Source: Chitinophagaceae bacterium (GTDB taxonomy: Bacteria; Bacteroidota; Bacteroidia; Chitinophagales; Chitinophagaceae). From it: a DNA stretch of 7,028 nt. A program made the translations under genes and the position numbers. Positions 1 to 6,151 of the stretch are shown piece by piece (within the stretch, counting starts at the first letter, position 1; each line of letters starts with the position of its first letter). The stretch spans positions 1-7,028 of the forward strand of contig CANHLV010000092.1 of NCBI GenBank assembly GCA_947461495.1. Direction: 5' to 3'. The notes beneath the pieces are model-generated. The model had not been told where the DNA came from and ran no database searches. It was given only the letters and a program-made list of their open reading frames with translations.

Positions 1-64
1 CCACACCCGGCGCAGTCGCCAATGCCACAATCGTATCATCCCAACCTGATAATTTGTTATTCAT
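1..64 (-). CDS. mnmE: MnmE (TrmE) tRNA modification GTPase, N-terminal fragment
   Basis: The ATG at 64-62 opens a minus-strand frame that runs off the left edge, giving 21 complete residues that begin MNNKLSGWDDTIVALATAPG. MnmE proteins start in just this way, with a D-T-I-V/C-A-x-A-T-x-P-G-x-G motif at the head of the N-terminal formyl-tetrahydrofolate-binding domain. In the family, MnmE works in the cytoplasm with MnmG to install (carboxymethyl)aminomethyl groups on wobble uridine 34 of certain tRNAs. The GTPase domain and C-terminal cysteine would lie outside the window. The gene follows the tonB terminator in the same direction, across 146 bp, and so probably has its own promoter; a -7 element sits at 76-69. 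The fragment is short, but the motif is distinctive. Confidence 0.85.
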   Translation of the reverse strand, partial: MNNKLSGWDDTIVALATAPGV

Positions 65-68
65 TCTT

Positions 69-76
69 CAAAGATA
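69..76 (-). promoter_or_regulatory. Candidate Bacteroidota -7 element (TATCTTTG) ahead of mnmE
   Basis: On the minus strand the octamer TATCTTTG is a full match to the TAnnTTTG -7 consensus used by the main sigma factor of Bacteroidota. It ends only 4 nt before the mnmE ATG, so transcription from it would begin almost at the start codon and give a leaderless or nearly leaderless mRNA. There is no clear TTG at the usual -33 distance, only a T-rich stretch about 20-21 nt upstream. The motif match is seen directly; promoter function is inferred. Confidence 0.4.
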
Positions 77-115
77 TAATGATAAATACAGTAAATCTGA
101 AAAGGTGACATCTAA

Positions 116-153
116 AACCTTTTGAACTTTTAAACTAATCGAACCTTTTGAAC
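116..153. repeat. Pair of 12-bp direct repeats between tonB terminator and mnmE
   Basis: The 12-mer aaccttttgaac occurs exactly at 116-127 and again at 142-153, with start points 26 bp apart. A looser relative (gaacttttaaac) begins at 124, overlapping the first copy. The second copy runs into a small inverted repeat, ttgaa-cga-ttcaa, at 148-160. The repeats lie in the only stretch that could hold mnmE control sites, about 40-90 bp upstream of its start. A regulator-binding role is possible but unproven; AT-rich low complexity is the alternative. Confidence 0.5.
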
Positions 154-158
154 GATTC

Positions 159-191
159 AAAAAAAAACCTCCCGTTGTTGACGAGAGGTTT
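159..191 (-). terminator. Strong intrinsic terminator of the exbB-exbD-exbD-tonB operon
   Basis: Read on the minus strand, AAACCTCTCGT - CAACA - ACGGGAGGTTT forms an 11-bp stem with one T-G wobble and a 5-nt loop (165-191). It is followed directly by a run of nine T residues (167-159), of which three pair in the stem. The stem starts 19 nt after the tonB stop codon. This is a textbook rho-independent terminator and separates tonB from mnmE. Confidence 0.92.
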
Positions 192-210
192 CTTGAAAAG
201 TATTTGAAAA

Positions 211-1032
211 TTATTCCTGCACCACCCATGTAATTGGCTGGCGTTTATAAGCTGTTACGTTACGGCCATTTTGAATCGCCGGAGTCCATTTGCCTGATTT
301 CTTAATAGCGCGAACGGATTCTTGTTCCATGCCATATCCATGATTGGTTTCAGCTTGTACGTCACTCACACTACCATCTTTAGAAACAATAAATCTAACA
401 ATGACAGTGTATGTGTTAGGAGGTGCCCCATTTTCTCCAGGTACACCAGCATCCAAGTTATTAGAAAGATATCTTCTCCATGCTGATTCACCACCAACAT
501 AAGAAGCATCAACTTCTACTTTGGTAAAGACTTTATTTTCATCGTCTTCTTTAGGTAATTCAACTGCTTTGGAATTATCTTCAACAGGAGCCTGTACTAT
601 TTGATCTTTGTTATCACTCTCTACAGTTTTTGTAGAGATAACTTGATCTTCTTTGATTTCTTCAATTTTTTCTTCTGGAGCCACTTCCTCATCCTTTACA
701 ATTTTAGGAGGTGTAAACTTCACCTGATTTACTTCTGGTGGAGGGGGGGGTGTTGGGGGAGGCGGCGGTGGCGGTGGTGGCGGTGGTTCATCTTTTACCT
801 GCGCCATTTCTGTATCGATTACGTCGATATTGCTTTTGCTCTTGTATTTTGCAAGAACATTTGCCATGACAGTTCCGATAAAGATAAGCAGAAGTAAAGA
901 TGCAGTAACAATCAAAGCTTTTTTAAGTCTTTGATTATAGGTTCTTCTTAATTCATAAGCACCATATGCTTTATTTCTTCCTTCGAAGATAATGTCAAGC
1001 ACATCAGCACCTAAAATCTTATTTACATCCAT
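211..1032 (-). CDS. tonB: TonB energy-transducing protein, Bacteroidota type
   Basis: This 273-aa protein carries proton-motive force from ExbB/ExbD across the periplasm to TonB-dependent outer-membrane transporters. The cytoplasmic N-terminus has the FEGRNKAYGAYELRR signature (residues 16-30) seen in many Bacteroidota TonB proteins. One membrane helix spans about 39-60. A proline tract follows at 83-99 (11 Pro, Thr, 5 Pro), then a charged, Glu/Asp/Lys-rich linker (about 111-167). The C-terminal TonB domain covers about 178-272, with YVGGESAWRRYL, the strand TVIVRFIVSKDGSVSDV, and the conserved KWTPAIQNGR (248-257). The ATG gives a complete N-terminal signature. The gene lies 46 bp after the second exbD and ends the operon just before a strong terminator. 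The proline tract contains a C8 homopolymer. Confidence 0.95.
   Translation of the reverse strand: MDVNKILGADVLDIIFEGRNKAYGAYELRRTYNQRLKKALIVTASLLLLIFIGTVMANVLAKYKSKSNIDVIDTEMAQVKDEPPPPPPPPPPPTPPPPPEVNQVKFTPPKIVKDEEVAPEEKIEEIKEDQVISTKTVESDNKDQIVQAPVEDNSKAVELPKEDDENKVFTKVEVDASYVGGESAWRRYLSNNLDAGVPGENGAPPNTYTVIVRFIVSKDGSVSDVQAETNHGYGMEQESVRAIKKSGKWTPAIQNGRNVTAYKRQPITWVVQE
736..786 (-). repeat. Proline-codon tract in tonB (11 Pro-Thr-5 Pro) with a C8 run
   Basis: Seventeen codons read as eleven prolines, one threonine and five prolines. The first eleven use mixed CCA/CCG/CCT/CCC codons; the last five contain eight consecutive C residues (plus-strand G run at 743-750). Such tracts form an extended polyproline rod that helps TonB reach across the periplasm, and they are slow to translate without EF-P. 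The plus strand here is very G-rich, with many GG runs. Confidence 0.9.
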
Positions 1033-1078
1033 AATTATCTTTTAATTTTTTTCTAGATATTGTTACGGTTAACTGAAA

Positions 1079-1627
1079 TTACTTGATGCCATTGGCTTCT
1101 TCTGTTTTTCTAATCAACAATTCCTCAGTAGCAGTCATATCCACTTCAGCATAGTGACCAGGTGGTACTGCACAAATACTCATTTCATCAAGAATATCAA
1201 TTGCATTTTTAAACGTTGATTCTTTGTCAGATTTAATGATATACATCAAGTCATCAATTTTGGTAGCTTTCTTTTTAGAAACTATTAAATTTCTAATTTC
1301 TTTGAAATTGGTGCTTTTAAACTGATCACTTAATTTGTCAGCTTCTAATTGACCATAATAATAATAAACCTGATCGCCTTTTCCTAATAAAATTGTCATC
1401 GCACCAGAGTTTTTCACTTTCAACACTTGTGTTGAATCATCTTTAGGCTCATTCATATTCATAGCCGTCGATTGACTCATTGTGGTGGTGAATACAAAGA
1501 ATGTGATGAGCAGAAAACCTAGATCAACCATCGGAGTCAAATCCACTCTGGTAGATAATTTCTTTGATTTCTTAACGCCAGGCCCCTTCTTATGATGGCC
1601 ACCCGACGAGGTATCCATTTCTGCCAT
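1079..1627 (-). CDS. exbD: ExbD/TolR-family proton-channel subunit (second copy)
   Basis: This 182-aa inner-membrane protein belongs to the ExbD/TolR family, which pairs with ExbB to form the proton-driven motor for TonB. A basic cytoplasmic N-terminus (residues 1-28, rich in Lys and Gly) is followed by the family motif VDLTPMVDLGFLL. Asp35 is the membrane-embedded aspartate matching Asp25 of E. coli ExbD. One helix covers about 33-50, and the rest is a periplasmic domain of about 130 residues. It lies 22 bp after the first exbD and 46 bp before tonB, so co-transcription is nearly certain. It is only distantly similar to its neighbour, with a different N-terminus and a shorter periplasmic part, so it is not a recent tandem duplicate. 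It is somewhat longer than E. coli ExbD (about 140 aa). Confidence 0.9.
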   Translation of the reverse strand: MAEMDTSSGGHHKKGPGVKKSKKLSTRVDLTPMVDLGFLLITFFVFTTTMSQSTAMNMNEPKDDSTQVLKVKNSGAMTILLGKGDQVYYYYGQLEADKLSDQFKSTNFKEIRNLIVSKKKATKIDDLMYIIKSDKESTFKNAIDILDEMSICAVPPGHYAEVDMTATEELLIRKTEEANGIK

Positions 1628-1649
1628 ATCAGTAAGATTTTTTAGTTAA

Positions 1650-2300
1650 TTAATTTGATTTAGGTGGATTTAAATACAATTCAGAGCCAACAGGAACAGC
1701 CTCTCCATTTGTAACAATTCTGAATTTATAAATCTCATTTTTCTTAAACGCTTCTTTAATTTGTTTAAATGCAGGATAATGTGCGGCATTGTCTCCTTTA
1801 ACCAGTAACATTTCTTGTAATTGACGCTGATCGGTTCCTGCATATACATTCGTAACACTATGCAACCAGTCCGTCATCTCATTATTTGTACTGTCAGTAG
1901 GTATTCCAGGCAATTTATCCGCAGATGGCTCAACAGCCATAGATAAAAAAGATTTCAGCTGGCTGAATGGTACACCAATGAATAATGCTTTATTCAGCTT
2001 TTTGATTTCAGCAGCATTTAGATTTAGTCCCTTGGCTGCATTAATATTATTGATGATATCAGCTTTTTTAGTTTCATCGCCCAACATCAAAAAGGTTCTG
2101 CCGTCTTTTGTCAATGTAATTAAAATTGACTTATCCGGAGCTGCTTTTGCAGAAACTGAATTAGGTGGTGAAACTGAAAGTGCCTCAGGCGGTTTTTGTT
2201 TAGTAGCCAATATGAAAAAGGACAACAACAAAAACGCCACATCACACATCGCTGTCATATCGATTGATGTGCTCTTACGTGGAATTTTTACTTTAGGCAT
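1650..2300 (-). CDS. exbD: ExbD/TolR-family proton-channel subunit (first copy, long periplasmic domain)
   Basis: This 216-aa protein has the ExbD/TolR layout: a short basic N-terminus (MPKVKIPRKST), the motif IDMTAMCDVAFLLLSFFIL with Asp20 in the position of the essential Asp25 of E. coli ExbD, one helix (about 17-34), and a periplasmic region. A Pro/Ala/Ser-rich segment (37-55) follows the membrane. The periplasmic part is about 180 residues, clearly larger than the roughly 95 in E. coli ExbD, so it contains additions of unknown role. It starts 58 bp after exbB and ends 22 bp before the second exbD. The ATG is preceded by an A-rich leader rather than a Shine-Dalgarno site. Family assignment is firm; the division of labour between the two ExbD proteins is not known from sequence. 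Confidence 0.9.
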   Translation of the reverse strand: MPKVKIPRKSTSIDMTAMCDVAFLLLSFFILATKQKPPEALSVSPPNSVSAKAAPDKSILITLTKDGRTFLMLGDETKKADIINNINAAKGLNLNAAEIKKLNKALFIGVPFSQLKSFLSMAVEPSADKLPGIPTDSTNNEMTDWLHSVTNVYAGTDQRQLQEMLLVKGDNAAHYPAFKQIKEAFKKNEIYKFRIVTNGEAVPVGSELYLNPPKSN

Positions 2301-2358
2301 TCTTTATTTTTTTTTGGAAGTGGCTTTTAGATTCAATTAGTTGTCGTATTCCACAAAA

Positions 2359-3198
2359 TTATTTGTAAAGAGACGCAAATGATTGGGTTAATGTAAAACC
2401 TGATTCATCGATGCCGTATGTTATTCCATCAATTTTAGTGGTAAAAATATTATAGAATACAATCGCGAATGCTGAAGTTCCAATACCCAATGCTGTATTG
2501 TAAAGGGCTTCTGAGATACCCACAGACAATTTACTTGCTGCTGCACCACCACCACTGTCTTCTCCAAGAGCAGAGAATGAACGAATCATACCCAATACCG
2601 TTCCCAATAGTCCCATTAACGTTGCAATCGAAGCGATAGTAGACAAGAACACTAAGTTTTTTTCCAACATAGGCAATTCCAATGATGTAGCTTCTTCCAC
2701 TTCTTTTTGAATAGCCAATACTTTCTGGTCAGTTGACAATTGAGTATTGTTTACCATGTCTTTGTAACGATGTAAACCTGATCTCATTACATTACCAACA
2801 GATCCCTTTTGCTTGTCGCACTCAGCGATAGCAGCATCAATATTTTTGTTTGCTAAATGAAATTGTACTTTACGAACGAAATCATTGTTGTTTCCAGTAC
2901 CAGCAGCTTTTGAAATAGTCATGAATCTTTCTACAACAAAAGTTATCATGGTTAATAATGTACCAATCAAAATAGGAACAATAATACCTCCAAGGTACAT
3001 TTTACTCAATGCAGTTTTTGGCGCTTCCCTTTCAGGCCAGAACCCACCATTTTCACTGCCGACACTAAAATTGTCGCCATTTCCTAAGATAAATCTCCAA
3101 ATGATGTAACCTGCCAACAAACACACCACAGGTGCTAATAATGAAATCATGTTGCTGGATTTCTTTGCCGAATTTGCAGCTGATTTTGCTTCTGCCAT
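2359..3198 (-). CDS. exbB: ExbB/TolQ/MotA-family proton-channel protein
   Basis: This 279-aa inner-membrane protein is the pore-forming partner of ExbD in the TonB motor. Predicted helices lie at about 17-38, 67-90, 181-206 and 230-252, one more at the N-terminus than E. coli ExbB; this is common in Bacteroidota. A large cytoplasmic region (about 91-180) joins the second and third helices. The MotA/ExbB signature is clear: GLLGTVLGMIRSF puts Thr200 at the position of E. coli Thr148, and ISEALYNTALG places Glu230 and Thr235 at Glu176 and Thr181. A glycine-rich loop (GGGAAAS, 216-222) sits between the last two helices. It is the first gene of the exbB-exbD-exbD-tonB unit, 191 bp after the permease, with a terminator in that gap, so a dedicated promoter is expected. 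Confidence 0.95.
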   Translation of the reverse strand: MAEAKSAANSAKKSSNMISLLAPVVCLLAGYIIWRFILGNGDNFSVGSENGGFWPEREAPKTALSKMYLGGIIVPILIGTLLTMITFVVERFMTISKAAGTGNNNDFVRKVQFHLANKNIDAAIAECDKQKGSVGNVMRSGLHRYKDMVNNTQLSTDQKVLAIQKEVEEATSLELPMLEKNLVFLSTIASIATLMGLLGTVLGMIRSFSALGEDSGGGAAASKLSVGISEALYNTALGIGTSAFAIVFYNIFTTKIDGITYGIDESGFTLTQSFASLYK

Positions 3199-3260
3199 AA
3201 CAATCTGTTTTTAATTGGTTTTTTTAAAATTTTTTCTGATTTTTTTAATAATTATTACTG

Positions 3261-3283
3261 AAAAAAAATGACTTCTGTCATTT
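3261..3283 (-). terminator. Intrinsic terminator between the permease gene and exbB
   Basis: On the minus strand AAATGAC - AGAA - GTCATTT gives a perfect 7-bp stem with a 4-nt loop. It runs into eight T residues (3268-3261), three of which pair in the stem. It lies 106 nt after the permease stop and 62 nt before the exbB start. The simplest role is ending the nuo-permease transcript. Because its first arm overlaps another palindrome, it could also act within an exbB leader. Confidence 0.7.
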
Positions 3284-3296
3284 CGATTCGCAATGA
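3278..3296. other. Imperfect palindrome overlapping the terminator stem
   Basis: The 19-mer TCATTGCGAATCGAAATGA (minus strand) is an inverted repeat with 8 of 9 arm positions paired around a central base. Six of its bases (3278-3283) are also in one arm of the terminator at 3261-3283, so the two structures cannot form fully at once. As RNA it would be a modest hairpin (5 bp, mismatch, 2 bp, 3-nt loop). As DNA it could be an operator or a worn repetitive palindrome. Structure is seen; function is unknown. Confidence 0.5.
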
Positions 3297-3300
3297 GGCG

Positions 3301-3333
3301 ACAAGTTAATAAAATATTCGAATGAGACAACAA
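3301..3333 (-). promoter_or_regulatory. Weak candidate promoter for the exbB operon
   Basis: On the minus strand TTGTTG (3333-3328) and TAACTTGT (3308-3301) are separated by 19 bp, an accepted -33/-7 spacing in Bacteroidota. The -7 part matches TAnnTTTG only partly. If used, transcription would begin near 3297, just ahead of the palindrome and terminator. An alternative -7-like octamer, TATAATTG at 3338-3331, has one mismatch to consensus. No better match lies between the terminator and the exbB start, so the true promoter is unresolved. Confidence 0.2.
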
Positions 3334-3389
3334 TTATAGAATTAATTTTCTGATATTAAATTTTCGAAAGTGGATTATTTGGGGAAATA

Positions 3390-4673
3390 TTATTCGTATC
3401 TCAAGGCTACTATTGGATCCAATTTAGAAGCTTTATAAGCGGGATAGAGTCCTGCGAGCATTCCTACAAAGAAACAAACAATGATACCAGCAATTACCCA
3501 TCCCCATGGAATGACAAATCCAGTATGCAATAAAACCGCCACAAGATTACCTAATAAAACACCTGATACGATACCGGCAACAGCACCCATCAAGCTGATT
3601 AAAATCGATTCAAATAAAAACTGGCTTCTAATAGTAGCCTTTGTGGCACCTAATGCCTTTGCCAATCCGATTTCCTTGGTGCGTTCATTTACCGCCACTA
3701 ACATGATGTTCATCAATCCAATTGCCGCACCAATCAAGGTAATAAAGGCTATCCCTATCGTGCCTTTTTCAAGAAAGCCCAAGTTGGTAAGCAATGACTC
3801 AGCAATACTGTCGCTTTTGTCTATATAAAAATTATCAGCATCTTTTACAGCTAATTTTCTTATAGGTCTGAATATCGCTGTTGCTTCCCCTATTGCAAAA
3901 TTCATTTTCTTCAAATCATCAACTTGTACTGCTAAGTTGTAATTGCTATTTTGTGAGGCAAAAACTCTTCTGACATTATTAAAAGGAGTTATCACAACCT
4001 TACTAGTGTTGAAAAAAGCGCTGGAGCCTTTATCCTCAAGTACAGCAATAACTCTATATGGAATGTGATCTACATTAACCAACGCATCTATGGCTTTTGC
4101 CTTATTTTCTGCGAACAACTTCTCCGCTACTCCACTTCCAATAATACATACACTAAATCCCGATTCTGTCTCTGTGGGTGTAAAATTTCTCCCGTACGCT
4201 ATTTTGTAGCCATTCAATTCAAGATAATTCATATCACCACCAAAGACATTAATCTCCGGATTGGTTTTGTAATGATTTGTATTTACAACAATTGCCGAAG
4301 GACCTCTTAAAGCAATACTCACCTTAGCTCCGGGAAATGAAAAACGGTCCCTGAATAATTTTGCTTCATCCAAACTTATGGGAATTCCTAATGAAGATTT
4401 TCTTTCATTCAGGTTTTTCTTACTTGTTCGGGATGCTGCACTTCTACCCCTATGTCCAAAATTGATATTTCTTTCTTTGTATCTGATGCTAAACGCATTT
4501 GAACCCATGGTTGAAAAACTAGCAGTAAGACTATTACTAGCGGCTTGTATCGCAGTTATAATCAAAATGAGCGCGAAAATTCCTAATGCGATAATGATTA
4601 CGGTAATGGCTGTACGTAATTTATTTCCACGAATGTTTTTCCAAGAAAGCAATAATGAATCGAAATAGTTCAT
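3390..4673 (-). CDS. MacB/FtsX-family ABC transporter permease
   Basis: This 427-aa inner-membrane protein has the MacB/LolC/FtsX layout. A first helix at about 20-44 follows the amphipathic lead-in SWKNIRGNKLRTAIT. A large periplasmic MacB_PCD-type domain covers about 46-300. The C-terminal FtsX domain has helices at about 303-328, 353-383 and 388-411. The cytoplasmic coupling motif NERTKEIGLAKALGAT (329-344) and the ending YPAYKASKLDPIVALRYE are diagnostic. The family uses a separate LolD/MacB-type ATPase to drive extrusion of peptides or drugs, lipoprotein release, or mechanotransmission across the envelope. No ATPase or periplasmic adaptor is encoded in the window, so the substrate cannot be named. 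The loop at 66-92 is unusually basic and Ser/Asn-rich. The gene starts 60 bp after nuoN; no terminator or promoter was found in that gap. Confidence 0.9.
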   Translation of the reverse strand: MNYFDSLLLSWKNIRGNKLRTAITVIIIALGIFALILIITAIQAASNSLTASFSTMGSNAFSIRYKERNINFGHRGRSAASRTSKKNLNERKSSLGIPISLDEAKLFRDRFSFPGAKVSIALRGPSAIVVNTNHYKTNPEINVFGGDMNYLELNGYKIAYGRNFTPTETESGFSVCIIGSGVAEKLFAENKAKAIDALVNVDHIPYRVIAVLEDKGSSAFFNTSKVVITPFNNVRRVFASQNSNYNLAVQVDDLKKMNFAIGEATAIFRPIRKLAVKDADNFYIDKSDSIAESLLTNLGFLEKGTIGIAFITLIGAAIGLMNIMLVAVNERTKEIGLAKALGATKATIRSQFLFESILISLMGAVAGIVSGVLLGNLVAVLLHTGFVIPWGWVIAGIIVCFFVGMLAGLYPAYKASKLDPIVALRYE

Positions 4674-4733
4674 GCCATAAAATTATATAAAAAGAAATAG
4701 CCTGAACCTGATTTATTTAAAATCATACTCAGA

Positions 4734-6125
4734 TTAGCGATACATCCAGCCAATCACAATTTCGGGATATATGCCTATGATAACTATCAGTGCAATAATT
4801 ACAATAAGCATGTAATTGAAGAATGGATTTACTGCATTTGCAACAACAACATTACGGTCTGATTCTTTAAAATAAATGGCTTGAATCACTCTGAAATAAT
4901 AATAGGCACTTATTGCAGCAAAAATAACAGCCACAATAACCAACCAAAATTGATGGCCATTGTCAACAGCTGCCATCAACATAAAGAATTTACTTTGAAA
5001 GCCTGCTGTTAATGGAATACCAGTTAATGACAATAAAAACACAGTAGCCGCAAATGCCATCAGTGGATTTTCTTTTCCTAATCCGTTAAAGCCGTCAATG
5101 GTGTAGTCTTCCATTTTTGTAAGTATACCAAAAATACCAATTGAAGCAAGACTATACGCTGCTGAATACAATAAGATACCTTCTTTAGCTTTTGCATTCA
5201 ATGCGAATATAGCCAACAGCATAAATCCTGCCTGTGCTATGCTTGAGTAGGCCAACATTCTTTTTACACTTTGTTGGAATACTGCAGTAATATTTCCAAT
5301 AACTATTGTCGCAACTGTAATAAAAGCAATTAAATGTTGCCATTGTTCATGAACCACACCGAATGAATGTTCAAATAATCTTAAGAAAGCAAAGAAACCT
5401 GCAACTTTCACCACTGAACTCATAAATGAAGTGAATACAGTTGGAGCTCCATCGTAAACATCCGGTGTCCAGAAATGAAATGGAGCTGCTGAAACTTTAA
5501 AAGACATAGATACCATAATAAATAATAATCCGGCAGCTATCAATACAGGCATATGTCCAAGTCCAATCTGAATTTTATCAATGTAAAAGGATGCATTAGG
5601 ATTTCCTCCGTAAATAAAGGCAATCCCCATCAACATTATACCTGTTGAAAAAGCGCCCATTAAAAAATATTTCAAAGCAGCCTCATTGCTTTTCAAATTT
5701 CGTTTATCACTTCCCGTAAGTATGTACAATGGAATAGAAATAATTTCAATCCCTATGAACAACATTAATAAAGTATTGAAAGTTGCTGCAATAGAAATGC
5801 CGCATAAAATAAAAAAGATTAAAGCAAAGTATTCACCAACATGTGAGCCGACTTTTTCAATTTCAGTGCCTGTTAAAAGAAAATAGATTAGAGTACAGGT
5901 CATCACGATAGCAATGAAAGAAAGGTTGAATCCATCAGTATGCAACATGCTGTTATGGTCAAAACTAAAAAACGCTTTTTTAGTCAGCAGTTCAATAATT
6001 GATGAAGATAAAACAATGAGCATGCCTGTTATAGCAACAAAGCGAGGTGCCGTTTTGCTTTTGATAAACACACCACTGAACATCATGATCACACCCCAAA
6101 TCGCAGTTAATATTATTGCATTCAT
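4734..6125 (-). CDS. nuoN: NADH-quinone oxidoreductase subunit N
   Basis: This 463-aa polytopic membrane protein is one of the three antiporter-like proton-pumping subunits of complex I. About 14 hydrophobic helices are visible, and the length is normal for NuoN. Expected functional residues are present: Glu127 in FIGIEIISIPLYIL (helix 5), Lys210 in SFKVSAAPFHFWTPDVYDGAPT (helix 7) with His217, Lys240 in SSVVKVAGFF (helix 8), and Lys379 in GFQSKFFML (helix 12). The motif VKRMLAYSSIAQAGFML lies at about 287-303. It starts 26 bp after nuoM, as the usual last gene of a nuo cluster. The FHFWTPDVYDGAPT and SKF versions of the motifs separate it from NuoL and NuoM. No defects are seen. Confidence 0.96.
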   Translation of the reverse strand: MNAIILTAIWGVIMMFSGVFIKSKTAPRFVAITGMLIVLSSSIIELLTKKAFFSFDHNSMLHTDGFNLSFIAIVMTCTLIYFLLTGTEIEKVGSHVGEYFALIFFILCGISIAATFNTLLMLFIGIEIISIPLYILTGSDKRNLKSNEAALKYFLMGAFSTGIMLMGIAFIYGGNPNASFYIDKIQIGLGHMPVLIAAGLLFIMVSMSFKVSAAPFHFWTPDVYDGAPTVFTSFMSSVVKVAGFFAFLRLFEHSFGVVHEQWQHLIAFITVATIVIGNITAVFQQSVKRMLAYSSIAQAGFMLLAIFALNAKAKEGILLYSAAYSLASIGIFGILTKMEDYTIDGFNGLGKENPLMAFAATVFLLSLTGIPLTAGFQSKFFMLMAAVDNGHQFWLVIVAVIFAAISAYYYFRVIQAIYFKESDRNVVVANAVNPFFNYMLIVIIALIVIIGIYPEIVIGWMYR

Positions 6126-6151
6126 AATTTGTATCTAAAATTTCTGAAATC

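Noticed and set aside
601..897. Plus-strand open frame with a Trp/Gly/Arg-rich stretch
   Set aside because: It is the antisense shadow of the tonB proline tract: GGN-rich complement of CCN codons. It has no family resemblance and lies wholly inside a confident gene.
1670..1858. Minus-strand out-of-frame open reading of 62 codons inside the first exbD
   Set aside because: It is a +1/-1 shadow in the same strand. The main frame is intact with a normal ExbD fold, so there is no sign of a real frameshift.
1978..2340. Plus-strand open frame of 120 codons over the first exbD
   Set aside because: It lies antisense to a well-supported ExbD gene. Its hydrophobic look comes from the complement of that gene's codons, and no start signal or family motif is visible.
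3246..3257. Perfect 12-bp palindrome taataattatta ahead of exbB, considered as a Fur-type iron box
   Set aside because: It is symmetric but does not fit the spacing or G/C positions of the Fur consensus, and AT-only palindromes are frequent by chance in such AT-rich DNA.
4674..4733. The nuoN-permease gap, examined for a terminator or promoter
   Set aside because: Only a 5-bp AT stem and no TAnnTTTG element were found, so no site is called there.
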